A stretch of 64,000 nucleotides of DNA from Burkholderiaceae bacterium 26 (GTDB taxonomy: Bacteria; Pseudomonadota; Gammaproteobacteria; Burkholderiales; Burkholderiaceae), in NCBI GenBank assembly GCA_000955795.1, contig JYOB01000010.1, positions 381,637 to 445,636 of the forward strand, written 5' to 3'. The notes beneath the pieces are model-generated. The model worked only from the letters and a program-made list of their open reading frames with translations, did no database searches and was not told where the DNA came from. The translations under genes were made by a program, and so were the position numbers. Of the stretch, positions 1 to 8,820 are shown in pieces; position 1 is the stretch's first letter, and every line of letters starts with the position of its first letter.

Positions 1-687
1 GTGGGTGACGTCGATGCTGCACCACGTGTGCGACTCGGCGTCGAGGCAAACATCGGCCCAGGCGTGGCTTGCGAGGTCCTCTTCGCCCACGGCGTGGAAA
101 TAGCCGCTGACATAGCGCGCCGGCACACCCAGGGCCCGGCAGCAGGCGACCATCACCTGCGCCTGGTCCTGACATACACCCGTGCCCAGGCCGAACGCCT
201 CCGCAGCGGTGGTGCCGACGTGGGTGGTGTTCGGCTTGTAGCTCACGCGCGTGGCGATGGCTTGCGCAAGGCGCACTGCAGATGCCGCGTCGCCTTGCAC
301 CAGCGCGTGCTCGCGCGCAAAGTTGATCATCTCGGGCGGCGCGGAAGTCAGCGGCGTGGCACTCAGAAAATACAGCGGCGACACGCGATAGCGCCCTTGC
401 CCGGGCGCATCGACAAACCGTTGGCTGCCGGGCGCGCCCGCAGGAAACACCTCGACAATGCCACGCGCGTCGATGATGACGTCATCCGTACGGTTGCCGA
501 GGGTGAAGTGATGGACCACGTTGCCGAAACCGTCCGTGGCGCGCGTGAGGTTGCCAGGCGCGTGGATCTGCCAGCTGTCCACCTGCTGCAGCTCGCCGCT
601 GCGAGGCGTCAGCCGCAGCTCATGCACGCTGTGGCGCAGCGGCTCGGCATAACGGTAGACCGTCGTGTGTCGAATTTGGTATTTCAC
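1..687 (-). CDS. Transglutaminase-like domain protein, 3' end outside window
   Basis: Partial gene, 229 codons visible, continuing past base 1. The chosen start is a GTG at 687, where the protein begins VKYQIRHTTVYRYAEP, the usual beginning of this family (N-terminal beta domain, then a transglutaminase-like cysteine protease core). Visible catalytic elements are the Cys in GVCQDQAQV and the His in SHAWADV. The third member of the triad (Asp) should lie at or just after the window edge. It sits downstream of the alpha-E and ATP-grasp genes on the same strand, a cluster that recurs in many bacteria. That context suggests a small-peptide or protein modification pathway, but the substrate is unknown. 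The family call is firm; the start codon is less certain because no upstream in-frame ATG was found. Confidence 0.85.
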   Translation of the reverse strand, partial: MKYQIRHTTVYRYAEPLRHSVHELRLTPRSGELQQVDSWQIHAPGNLTRATDGFGNVVHHFTLGNRTDDVIIDARGIVEVFPAGAPGSQRFVDAPGQGRYRVSPLYFLSATPLTSAPPEMINFAREHALVQGDAASAVRLAQAIATRVSYKPNTTHVGTTAAEAFGLGTGVCQDQAQVMVACCRALGVPARYVSGYFHAVGEEDLASHAWADVCLDAESHTWCSIDVTH

Positions 688-744
688 GATGACACGGGCA
701 CCACCCGAAAGTGGCGCCCCGATGTATGCACATTGTCCTGCACG

Positions 745-1695
745 TCACGCCACCTCGAGCGGCACCAGGAAATCCTGGCTGATGCCGTTGCCCAAGTCGC
801 CGATCCGCTCCAGGAAGTTGGTCAGCCAGGCATGCAGGCCGACCGCAAAAATATCTTCGATGCGGGCGTACCGCAGGTCGGCGTGCAGTTTACCAGCGCG
901 ACGCTCGGTCTCTGCCGATTGACTGTTGCGCACAGTCGCAAGAATCTCAACCACCTCGTCCATGCTGGCCAGCAGCGAACGCGGCATGTCGCTACGCAGA
1001 ATCAGCAACTCCGCCACGCGCGTCGGCGTGATGACGTTGCGATAGATCTTGCGGTAGACCTCGAAGCCCGACACCGAGCGCAGCGTGGCGGCCCAATGGT
1101 AGAAGTCGCCCTGCTCCGCCGCGGTTTCATCGCGCGTGGGTGTGGACTGGAACTTCACGTCCAGCAGCCGTGCAGTGTTGTCTGCGCGTTCCAGGAACGT
1201 GCCCAGGCGCATGAAATGGAACGCGTCGTCCGTCAGCATGGTGCCGACCTGCACGCCGCGCGACAGATGCGAGCGGAACTTCACCCATTCAAAGAATTGC
1301 GACGGATCGTCCCGCAGCATGCCTTCGGCAATCAGGCGCTGAACGTCCAGCCACGTGGTGTTGATGGTCTCCCAAACCTCGGTCGTGATGGAGCCGCGTA
1401 CCGCCCGGGCGTTCTCACGCGCGCCGCGCAGGCAACTCATGATCGACGACGGGTTGGTCATGTCACGCACCATGAAATCGATCACATCGTCGCGCGAGAG
1501 CAGGCCATAGCGTTCGTCAAAGACCTGCGTCAGTTCGCAGATGTCGAGCATTGCCCACCAGCCCTGCTCGGCCACTTCCGCCGATTGCGGCAGCAGCGAG
1601 GTCTGGTAGTTCACGTCGAGCATGCGGGCGGTGTTCTCGGCGCGCTCGGTGTAGCGCGCCATCCAGAAAAGGTGGTCTGCGGTGCGGCTGAGCAT
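745..1695 (-). CDS. Alpha-E domain-containing protein (DUF403)
   Basis: The 316-residue product begins MLSRTADHLFWMARYTERAE, the hallmark opening of the alpha-E (A-predicted alpha-helical, DUF403) family. The internal segment FLERADNTARLLDVKF repeats the same helical signature. The protein is all-helical by composition, with no signal peptide or membrane segment. The open frame extends upstream to 1947, but the family alignment and the downstream edge of the ATP-grasp gene (stop at 1761) support the ATG at 1695. It lies between the circularly permuted ATP-grasp gene and the transglutaminase gene, a conserved trio. The biochemical role of the family is not established; a partner or scaffold function in an ATP-grasp ligation pathway is inference from context. 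Confidence 0.88.
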   Translation of the reverse strand: MLSRTADHLFWMARYTERAENTARMLDVNYQTSLLPQSAEVAEQGWWAMLDICELTQVFDERYGLLSRDDVIDFMVRDMTNPSSIMSCLRGARENARAVRGSITTEVWETINTTWLDVQRLIAEGMLRDDPSQFFEWVKFRSHLSRGVQVGTMLTDDAFHFMRLGTFLERADNTARLLDVKFQSTPTRDETAAEQGDFYHWAATLRSVSGFEVYRKIYRNVITPTRVAELLILRSDMPRSLLASMDEVVEILATVRNSQSAETERRAGKLHADLRYARIEDIFAVGLHAWLTNFLERIGDLGNGISQDFLVPLEVA

Positions 1696-1760
1696 GGCGT
1701 TCCCTTCTACGTATTCGATATGCGATTGTTCGACTGCCAGTTGCGACAATGCGCGAGCGT

Positions 1761-3245
1761 TCAGCGCTCCAGCACCCACGTATCCTTTGTCCCGCCCCCC
1801 TGCGACGAGTTGACCACCAGCGAGCCCGCCCGCAACGCCACGCGCGTGAGGCCGCCCGGCACCATGCGCACATCCTTGCCGGACAGCACGAACGGCCGCA
1901 GATCGATATGGCGCGGCGCGATGCCGGCTTCCACATACGTTGGACAAGTCGACAACGCCAGCGTGGGCTGGGCAATGTATTGTTCCGGGCGCGCCTTCAC
2001 CACCTCACGGAAGGCGGCAATCTCTTCCTGCGTGGCGGCCGGACCGACCAACATGCCGTAGCCGCCTGCACCGTGCGTTTCCTTGACCACCAGTTCGCCC
2101 ATGTGGTCGAGCACGTATTGCAGGTCGTCCGGCCGGCGGCACATGTACGTCGGGACGTTATTGAGGATCGGCTCCTCGCCAAGGTAGAAGCGGATCATGT
2201 CCGGCACATACGGATAGATCGACTTGTCATCCGCCACGCCGGTGCCGATGGCATTGCAGATGGTGACGTTGCCGGCACGATAGACCGACAGCAGCCCAGC
2301 CGCACCCAGCGAAGAATCGGGCCGGAACACCAGTGGATCGAGGAAGTCGTCGTCCACACGGCGGTAGATGACGTCGATGCGCTGCGGGCCCTGCGTGGTG
2401 CGCATATAAAGGTGATCGTCCTGCACGAAAAGGTCGTGCCCCTCCACCAGCTCAACGCCCATCTGCTGCGCAAGAAACGCATGCTCGAAATACGCCGAGT
2501 TGTACATGCCCGGCGTGAGCACCACCACCGTCGGGTCAGCAATGTTCTGCGGCGACACGCTGCGCAGCATGTCGAGCAGCATGTCCGGGTAATGCGCGAC
2601 GGGCGCCACACGATTGCGCGCAAACAACTCCGGAAACAGCCGCATCATCATCTTGCGGTTTTCCAGCATGTACGACACACCCGAGGGCACGCGCAGATTG
2701 TCTTCCAGCACGTAGAACTCGCCCTCGCCGGCACGCACGATGTCGATGCCGGCCACGTGCGCGTAGATGTCGCGCGGCACGTCCACGCCGAGCATGTCGG
2801 GGCGGTATTGGGCGTTGTTGTAGATCTGATCGGGCGGGATAACGCCGGCACGCAAGATGTTCTGCTCGTGATAGATGTCGTGCAGAAAGCGGTTGAGCGC
2901 ATCAACGCGTTGCCGCAGGCCGCGTTCGAGCTTCGCCCACTCGCTGGCCGGGAAGATGCGCGGAATGATGTCGAACGGAATCGTGCGCTCGGTGCCGCTG
3001 TTCGATTCGTCCTTGTCGCCGTACACGGCAAAAGTGATACCGACGCGACGGAAGATCAGGTCTGCCTCGGCGCGCTTGTTCTGCAGCGTCGTGGCGGACT
3101 GCGCGCCCAGCCATTCGGCGAAACGTCCGTAGTGGCCGCGTACCTCGCCCTGCTGGACGAGAGCTGCCGGGGCCGGTTCGGCGGCATGGGGGTTGCGGTC
3201 CCCGTCATGCCAGCTGAGCATTTCATCGTAGAACCGGACTGCCAT
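1761..3245 (-). CDS. Circularly permuted ATP-grasp type 2 protein
   Basis: The 494-residue cytoplasmic protein starts at the ATG at 3245 (MAVRFYDEMLSW). Recognisable family stretches are the segment with RTIPFDIIPRI, the LRVPSGVSYMLENR block, and near the C-terminus the glycine-rich KETHGAGGYGMLVGP with IAQPTLALS, which form the nucleotide-binding parts of the permuted ATP-grasp fold (DUF404/DUF407). Known members are thought to catalyse ATP-dependent carboxylate-amine ligation, but the substrate is not known. It is the first gene of the trio ATP-grasp, alpha-E, transglutaminase. The open frame extends upstream to 3659 antisense to comEC, which is not supported as coding. Confidence 0.9.
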   Translation of the reverse strand: MAVRFYDEMLSWHDGDRNPHAAEPAPAALVQQGEVRGHYGRFAEWLGAQSATTLQNKRAEADLIFRRVGITFAVYGDKDESNSGTERTIPFDIIPRIFPASEWAKLERGLRQRVDALNRFLHDIYHEQNILRAGVIPPDQIYNNAQYRPDMLGVDVPRDIYAHVAGIDIVRAGEGEFYVLEDNLRVPSGVSYMLENRKMMMRLFPELFARNRVAPVAHYPDMLLDMLRSVSPQNIADPTVVVLTPGMYNSAYFEHAFLAQQMGVELVEGHDLFVQDDHLYMRTTQGPQRIDVIYRRVDDDFLDPLVFRPDSSLGAAGLLSVYRAGNVTICNAIGTGVADDKSIYPYVPDMIRFYLGEEPILNNVPTYMCRRPDDLQYVLDHMGELVVKETHGAGGYGMLVGPAATQEEIAAFREVVKARPEQYIAQPTLALSTCPTYVEAGIAPRHIDLRPFVLSGKDVRMVPGGLTRVALRAGSLVVNSSQGGGTKDTWVLER

Positions 3246-3291
3246 GCTTTTCTCCCCTGACGGCGCCGCGCGATGTACGCGGCACGTGGTT

Positions 3292-3321
3292 TTTATAGCA
3301 CAGCGGTTTTGACCCCCACAA
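3292..3321 (-). promoter_or_regulatory. Candidate sigma-70 promoter for the ATP-grasp/alpha-E/transglutaminase operon
   Basis: Read on the minus strand, TTGTGG (3316-3321) and TATAAA (3292-3297) are separated by 18 bp and lie about 47 bp upstream of the ATG at 3245. The -10 is good and the -35 partial. No other promoter-like sequence is evident in the 103-bp gap to comEC. Confidence 0.4.
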
Positions 3322-3348
3322 TGGGGCCAACCCGTTATGCCTCCAAGT

Positions 3349-5871
3349 TTACGGCTGGGCGTCGAAGGCGCCGGTGGCCGTTGCCAGGGGTTCCACTTCC
3401 TGAGCGGAAGACCAGTACCGCGGCCGCATGGTACGCGCAGTCTGGACGTCCAGCACATTGCCGTCGGTCTCGATGACGACGGCACCGGTCCTGTCCGTGC
3501 GCAAACCGTCGATGTCGCGCGCCACGTAGCGCTGCCAGACCTGCGGATGCGGATGTCCATACCGGTTGCGGTAGCCGACCTGGAAAACTGCCACCTGCGG
3601 AGAAACTGCGTCCAAGAACGCGCCGCTGGAGCTTGTCTTGCTGCCGTGATGCGGCACAAGCAAGATGTCTGCCATCAGTCTCCCGGGCGTTTCGGCAGCG
3701 ATGAGGGCGCTCTCCTGGGCAGCTTCAATATCGCCAGTCAGCAACGCAGCGTGTCGGCCATTGGCGATGCGCACCACACAACTGCGCGCGTTGCTGGACA
3801 CGCGCTCGCTTTCAGCGGGCAGGCGCAGCGGGTGCAGCACCTCAAAGACAACGCCATCCCACGTCCATGCTTGCCCAGCCAAACAATCGGTAAAGCGGAT
3901 GCCGTTTTCATCGGCCACGCTGCGCAAGGCATGCCGTTGAGGCAAAGACGCCAGCATGGTGCGCACTGGCACCGCGTCGAGCACCGTTTCGGTGCCACCG
4001 GCGTGGTCGCTGTCTTCGTGGCTGACGACAAGCGTGTCGAGCGATTCGACGCCGTGGCTGCGCAGGTAAGGAGTGATGACGCGGGCGGCAGCATCCGCGT
4101 GATCGCCGTAGCGCGGGCCGGTGTCGAACAGGAGGCGATGGTTGGCAGTTTCGACCAATGCCGCGGCACCTTGGCCGATATCGAACGCGACAAGCCGGAA
4201 TTCGCTGGGCGGTGGAGCTGGCACACGCGCCAGCACCAGCGGCAAGAGGAGCAAGGCACCTTGAGCGCGCCATGCCCATGCGCGCATGCCGCCAGGCAAC
4301 AGCAATAGCGCCACGCCAACCATCGACAGCAACAACGCCCACACGGGCGCGACCGGCGCAACCCACACCGACCAGTGCGGCTGTGCCAGCCATTCAAGCC
4401 AAATGGCCAGCCAGCGAAAGCTCGCCTCGGCCAACATCAGCACCGGCTGCGCTAGCGGGTCAGGGAGCGCCGCGCCAATCAGCGCCAGCGGTGTCGTCAC
4501 GAAACTCACCGTGGGAATCGCCAGCCCATTGGCCACCGCGGAAACCACCGACGTCTGCTGGAACAACAGCAAGGTCAATGGCAGCAGCCCGAATGTGACT
4601 GCAAGCTGAATCCGCGTACCGCCCACCAATGCACGCTGGGCGCGTTCCATCCAGCCGTCTGCTTTGCCATTGCGACGGCCGTCGACCGCCATCTGCGCTG
4701 CGATGAAGATGATCGCCGCCGCGCCAAATGACAGCCAGAACCCGGCCGACATGACCGCCCACGGGTCCACCACCGCCACCACGGCGGCCGCCCAGCACAG
4801 CGACAGGCTGGCCGGCACATTCCGATCGGTCAACCTTGCGATGGCCACGGTGGACAGCATCAGCAGCGTGCGTTGCGCCGGCACACCCATCCCCGCAAGC
4901 AGGCAGTAGCCGAATGCCGCCAGCATGGCCGCAATGGCGCCTGCGCGCAGGGCGGGCATGCGTAGCGGCAATGGCGTGTGCAGCCAGCGCGCCAGCCCGA
5001 ACGACCGGCGCCACAACGCCATCCACAACGCGGCAAACAGCCCGGCGATCATCGTAATGTGCAGCCCTGAAATGCTGACGAGATGGCTGATGCCGGTGCG
5101 GCGGAACAGGTCCCAGGCGTCGCGCGCGATGCCGCTTTGGTCGCCCACCACGAGCGCAACGATGACGGCCGCGTAACGTGCATCGGGCAATGCGGCCAGG
5201 ATGTGGCGCCGCACGCTGGCACGCCAGCGCTCTACGTCAACACCGAAACCGGAGCCCACCTCATCCAGCGCGATGTTCTGTGCGCGCTTGCCCGTACGCA
5301 CATAGCCGACGGCCCGGATGTTGTCGGCCAGCATCGCGTATTCGCCATCGAAGCCGCCGGGATTGGTCAGGCTGTGCGGGCGCTTGACGCGCAGGGTCAG
5401 TTGCCAGCGCTGGCCGGGTTGCAGATCGGGGATGCCGGCACGTCGGTCGGGCTTTGCGCCCTCCTCGCCCACGTTGCCCCAGTTCCGCGTGCCATACCAG
5501 GACAGGCGCACACGTGGCGGCACGGCATCACCCGCATTGCTGGATTCGATGTGGAAGAGAAAACGCGTGGCGTCATCGCCCGTCTGCGGCAGCTCGGCCA
5601 CCACGCCGGTGGCGATGATGTCCTTGCCTTCCCACGCAGGACTGAGCGCCACGGCCATGCGCCGCTGCGCGCGCCAATCGCTCCAGCCAAACCCCGCTGC
5701 GATGGTGCTGGCGACCAGCAACGCGGGAAGCAGCATTGGCCGACGCCGCAGAAAAGCCGCCAGCAACAGACAGAGCAACAGCATGCCAAGCGGCTGCCAC
5801 ACCGGCGCCAGCGTCGCCTGCATCTGCAATGCCATGCAACCGGCAACAAAGCCGATCAGCCACAGACGCAC
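3349..5871 (-). CDS. comEC: DNA internalization-related competence protein ComEC/Rec2
   Basis: The 840-residue inner-membrane protein is of normal length for ComEC/Rec2. The N-terminus (MRLWLIGFVAGCMALQMQ and following) is hydrophobic and leads to a DUF4131-type soluble region. A multi-helix competence domain follows, with the motif SHLVSISGLHITMIAGL at about residues 240-260. The C-terminal third (about 555-800) is a metallo-beta-lactamase fold with DIGQGAAALVET and the metal-binding SHEDSDHAGG. ComEC forms the channel that carries one DNA strand into the cytoplasm during transformation. It is 9 bp downstream of tatD, so the two are probably co-transcribed. Presence of comEC is consistent with the natural competence known in Ralstonia. 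Confidence 0.95.
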   Translation of the reverse strand: MRLWLIGFVAGCMALQMQATLAPVWQPLGMLLLCLLLAAFLRRRPMLLPALLVASTIAAGFGWSDWRAQRRMAVALSPAWEGKDIIATGVVAELPQTGDDATRFLFHIESSNAGDAVPPRVRLSWYGTRNWGNVGEEGAKPDRRAGIPDLQPGQRWQLTLRVKRPHSLTNPGGFDGEYAMLADNIRAVGYVRTGKRAQNIALDEVGSGFGVDVERWRASVRRHILAALPDARYAAVIVALVVGDQSGIARDAWDLFRRTGISHLVSISGLHITMIAGLFAALWMALWRRSFGLARWLHTPLPLRMPALRAGAIAAMLAAFGYCLLAGMGVPAQRTLLMLSTVAIARLTDRNVPASLSLCWAAAVVAVVDPWAVMSAGFWLSFGAAAIIFIAAQMAVDGRRNGKADGWMERAQRALVGGTRIQLAVTFGLLPLTLLLFQQTSVVSAVANGLAIPTVSFVTTPLALIGAALPDPLAQPVLMLAEASFRWLAIWLEWLAQPHWSVWVAPVAPVWALLLSMVGVALLLLPGGMRAWAWRAQGALLLLPLVLARVPAPPPSEFRLVAFDIGQGAAALVETANHRLLFDTGPRYGDHADAAARVITPYLRSHGVESLDTLVVSHEDSDHAGGTETVLDAVPVRTMLASLPQRHALRSVADENGIRFTDCLAGQAWTWDGVVFEVLHPLRLPAESERVSSNARSCVVRIANGRHAALLTGDIEAAQESALIAAETPGRLMADILLVPHHGSKTSSSGAFLDAVSPQVAVFQVGYRNRYGHPHPQVWQRYVARDIDGLRTDRTGAVVIETDGNVLDVQTARTMRPRYWSSAQEVEPLATATGAFDAQP

Positions 5872-5880
5872 GCGCGGCCG

Positions 5881-6693
5881 TCAGACTGGCAACAGCGCTG
5901 CCAGGCGAGGAATGGCTTCGATGCTGTTGCGGCGCGCCTGCTCGGCCAACGCCTCGACGGAGATGCCACGCAATTGCGCCATCGCGTCGGCAATGCGCGC
6001 GACTTCTGTCGGAACATTGCGCACGCGACCCTGCTCGCCGAACTGATCGTCGGCCAGCCAAGCGGGCGCGAGGTCGGGCGCGTCGGTTTCGAGCACGATC
6101 GACTCGATCGGCAATTCCTGCGCCAGCCGACGCACGCGATTGGCGCGCGAGAAGGTAAAGACGCCGCCGAATCCCAGTTTGAAACCGGCATCGACAAAGC
6201 GATGCGCCTGTTCCGGGCTGCCGTTGAACGCATGGGCAATTCCGCGTACGCCCGCCTTGGCGGCGGCGCTATGCACCTGGTCCTGCGACTTGCGCACGTG
6301 CATCAGCACAGGCAGGTCGAATTCACGAGCGATGCGTAGTTGCGCGCGGAACACGGCGGTCTGCCGCGCAACGTCGTAGTCGGGAATGAAGAAATCGAGG
6401 CCAATCTCGCCGACGGCCACAAAGCGCGGGTCATCCATTGACGCGGCGACCTGGCGGCGCAGTTCGAGCAGATCATCGTCACTGGCCTGCGCTGCGTAGA
6501 TCGGATGGATGCCGAGCGCATAGCTGCACCCGGCATGCCGATGTGCCAACGCCCGCACCGTATCGAAATTCCAGCGCGTGACCGCCGGCACGACGATGTG
6601 GTTGACGCCCGCCGCATGCGCCTGCGCGACGACCGCATCACGGTCGGTATCAAAGTCGCTGGCGTCGAGGTGGCAATGGGTGTCGATCCACAT
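5881..6693 (-). CDS. TatD family metal-dependent hydrolase
   Basis: The 270-residue protein opens with MWIDTHCHLDASDFD, carrying the HxH metal ligands. It also has VGEIGLDFF (glutamate ligand), VLMHVRKS (histidine ligand) and VLETDAPDLAP (aspartate ligand), giving a complete amidohydrolase-type TIM-barrel metal site. TatD-family members act as 3'-5' DNases or related hydrolases in DNA repair and turnover. Length is typical. The gene lies between lolD (84 bp upstream, with a long hairpin between) and comEC (9 bp downstream). The family assignment is secure; the exact substrate is not. Confidence 0.92.
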   Translation of the reverse strand: MWIDTHCHLDASDFDTDRDAVVAQAHAAGVNHIVVPAVTRWNFDTVRALAHRHAGCSYALGIHPIYAAQASDDDLLELRRQVAASMDDPRFVAVGEIGLDFFIPDYDVARQTAVFRAQLRIAREFDLPVLMHVRKSQDQVHSAAAKAGVRGIAHAFNGSPEQAHRFVDAGFKLGFGGVFTFSRANRVRRLAQELPIESIVLETDAPDLAPAWLADDQFGEQGRVRNVPTEVARIADAMAQLRGISVEALAEQARRNSIEAIPRLAALLPV

Positions 6694-6708
6694 AGTCCGT
6701 TCTGCGTT

Positions 6709-6761
6709 GGAAAAGGCGGCAACGTACCTGAAAGCGCGGCGTTCAGGAATCCGCCTTTTCC
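6709..6761. other. Two-tier inverted repeat between lolD and tatD
   Basis: An 11-bp outer stem (GGAAAAGGCGG at 6709-6719 with its exact complement at 6751-6761) encloses an inner 6-bp stem (CCTGAA at 6727-6732, TTCAGG at 6742-6747). It fills most of the 84-bp gap between the two minus-strand genes. No strong U-tract follows in either direction, so it may be an mRNA-stabilising hairpin or an intergenic repeat rather than a canonical terminator. Confidence 0.5.
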
Positions 6762-6777
6762 GATTGTGCCGCCCGGC

Positions 6778-7506
6778 TCAGCGCTCTTGGTGCAAATGGC
6801 CTTCCCGCAGGCGGAAAATGCGGTCGCAGCGGCCCGCCAGCTCGATATCGTGCGTGACGATGACAAAGCTGGTGCCCAGCGTGCGCGTGAGTTCCAGCAT
6901 CAGGTCAAACACTTCACCGGCGGTGTGGTCGTCGAGGTTGCCTGTGGGCTCATCCGCCAGCACGCAAGCCGGAGACCCGACCAGCGCGCGCGCAATCGCC
7001 ACGCGTTGGCGCTCACCGCCCGACAGCTCGCCCGGGCGGTGAGCCGTGCGCGGGCCCAGGCCCACGCGTTCGAGCATCGCCTGTGCGGTGTGGCGCGCCT
7101 GCGCCTCTTCCACGCCACGAATGCGCAGCGGCATCGCGACGTTGTCCAGCGCGGTGAATTCTGGCAACAGATGGTGGAACTGATAGACAAAGCCCAGCGC
7201 CCGATTACGCAAGGTGTTGCGCTCGCGCTCTTTCATTGCGGTGAAAGGCTTGCCGAGCAGCGAGACGCGGCCTGACGTCGGCTCATCCAGGCCGCCAAGC
7301 ACATGCAGCAGCGTGCTCTTGCCCGAGCCCGAGGCGCCGACGATGGCGACCTTCTCGCCCACGCCGATGCGGATGTCCACGCCCTTGAGCACGTCGACAT
7401 TCAAGCCGCCCTGGTGGAACGACTTGGACAGCCCTTCGGCCTGCACCACCACGCCCTGCGGCGCTGCGGCCGGCGCTTCCATGGAAGTCATGACGGCCTC
7501 ACTCAT
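6778..7506 (-). CDS. lolD: Lipoprotein-releasing system ATP-binding protein LolD
   Basis: The 242-residue ABC ATPase has Walker [10 protein letters not shown], signature [15 protein letters not shown], Walker [13 protein letters not shown] and switch His in IVTHDIELA. It belongs to the LolD/MacB-type subfamily (short, with [18 protein letters not shown]). It powers release of outer-membrane lipoproteins from the inner membrane to LolA, working with the LolC/E membrane protein encoded directly upstream. Its start overlaps the lolC stop by 8 bp, indicating translational coupling. Confidence 0.95.
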   Translation of the reverse strand: MSEAVMTSMEAPAAAPQGVVVQAEGLSKSFHQGGLNVDVLKGVDIRIGVGEKVAIVGASGSGKSTLLHVLGGLDEPTSGRVSLLGKPFTAMKERERNTLRNRALGFVYQFHHLLPEFTALDNVAMPLRIRGVEEAQARHTAQAMLERVGLGPRTAHRPGELSGGERQRVAIARALVGSPACVLADEPTGNLDDHTAGEVFDLMLELTRTLGTSFVIVTHDIELAGRCDRIFRLREGHLHQER

Positions 7507-8749
7507 AGCGCAGCGCCTCCGCCGGATTCACGCGCGAGGCGTGCCAGCTCGGATAGAGCGTCGCCACCGACGCAAGGATGAAGGAAATGATGCCAATGGT
7601 CGCAATGTCGTTCACGCGGGGGTCCGAGGGCAGTTCGCTAATGAAGTAGATGTCACGCGGCAGGAATTGCACGTGGAAGAGACGCTCGATGAACGGCACG
7701 ATCACGTCGATGTTGTAAGCGATGAGCGTGCCGAAGCCCACCCCGAGCAATGTGCCGATAAACCCGATCGCCACGCCTTGCACAATGAAGATCTTCATGA
7801 TCGAGGCCGGCTGTGCGCCCATGGTGCGCAGGATGGCAATGTCAGCCTGCTTGTCCGTCACCGTCATCACCAGCGTAGACACAAGGTTGAACGCCGCCAC
7901 GGCGATGATCAGCGTGAGGATGATGAACATCATCTTCTTCTCGGTCTTCACGGCGGCAAACCAGTTGCGGTTCTGGCGGGACCAGTCGCGGATGTACAGC
8001 TCGCCGGTCAGCGTGCGCGACAGGGCTTCGGCCACCTGTGGGGCGCGGTCCATGTCCACCAGCTTCAGGCGCACGCCGGTCGGGCCATCCAGGCGGAACA
8101 GGCGCTCGGCGTCTTCCATATTGATCAGCGCCAGCGAGCTGTCGAACTCGTAGTGGCCCGATTCGAAGATGCCCGTCACCGTGAACTGCTTCAGGCGCGG
8201 CAACACGCCCGCTGGGGTGATGGTGCCCTGCGGCGCTACCAGCGTGACCTTGTCCCCCTGGTGCACGCCCAGGCCGTTGGCCAGCTGGCTGCCAAGGGCG
8301 ATGCCGAATTCGCCGGGTTTCAGGTCGTCGATCGTGCCCGTCTTGAAGTCCTTGGCAATGTCCGACACCTTCGGCTCGTCCGTTGGCGACACCCCGCGCA
8401 GCAGCACGCCGCGCACCGCCTCGTCGCGCGTGATCATGGCCTGCGCGCCCACGTAAGGCGCCGCGCCGATGACTTCCTTGTTCTGCATCGCCTCATTGGC
8501 GGTACGCTGCCAGTCCGGCAAACTGTTCGGCGCCATGACCTCGATATGCGCCAACACCGACAGCATGCGGTCCCGCACTTCCTTCTGGAAGCCGTTCATG
8601 ACGGAGAGCACGATGATCAGCGCCGCCACCCCCAGCGCAATGCCGAGCATGGAGATGAGCGAGATGAAAGAGATGAAGCTGTTGCGGCTGGCGCGCTTGC
8701 TTGCGCGCGTATACCGCCAGCCGATCTGCCATTCGTATGGAAGTTTCAA
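7499..8749 (-). CDS. lolC: Lipoprotein-releasing ABC transporter permease LolC/LolE
   Basis: The 416-residue inner-membrane protein starts with the family hallmark [16 protein letters not shown], followed by a first transmembrane helix (about 20-50, [20 protein letters not shown]). A large periplasmic domain follows, then three C-terminal helices (about 270-400) of the FtsX/MacB type, as in LolC/LolE. The TTG at 8749 was chosen because the conserved N-terminus begins there and GGGGA precedes it at ribosome-binding distance; an in-frame GTG at 8785 would add 12 residues. Many beta-proteobacteria have one such permease gene with lolD, so it may form a homodimer. Divergent from the gene at 8821. 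Confidence 0.92.
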   Translation of the reverse strand: MKLPYEWQIGWRYTRASKRASRNSFISFISLISMLGIALGVAALIIVLSVMNGFQKEVRDRMLSVLAHIEVMAPNSLPDWQRTANEAMQNKEVIGAAPYVGAQAMITRDEAVRGVLLRGVSPTDEPKVSDIAKDFKTGTIDDLKPGEFGIALGSQLANGLGVHQGDKVTLVAPQGTITPAGVLPRLKQFTVTGIFESGHYEFDSSLALINMEDAERLFRLDGPTGVRLKLVDMDRAPQVAEALSRTLTGELYIRDWSRQNRNWFAAVKTEKKMMFIILTLIIAVAAFNLVSTLVMTVTDKQADIAILRTMGAQPASIMKIFIVQGVAIGFIGTLLGVGFGTLIAYNIDVIVPFIERLFHVQFLPRDIYFISELPSDPRVNDIATIGIISFILASVATLYPSWHASRVNPAEALRYE

Positions 8750-8820
8750 AGGGGATTCCCCGTGGGTGTGATTTGTCCGGCTCACTGGCCGACGAGCCGG
8801 AAGTTTACAATCTCGGAGCC

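Noticed and set aside
1-2061. Long plus-strand open frame of 686 codons at the left edge
   Set aside because: It is antisense to the transglutaminase and alpha-E genes, is rich in Arg/His/Gln as expected for a GC-rich shadow frame, and has no recognisable domain.
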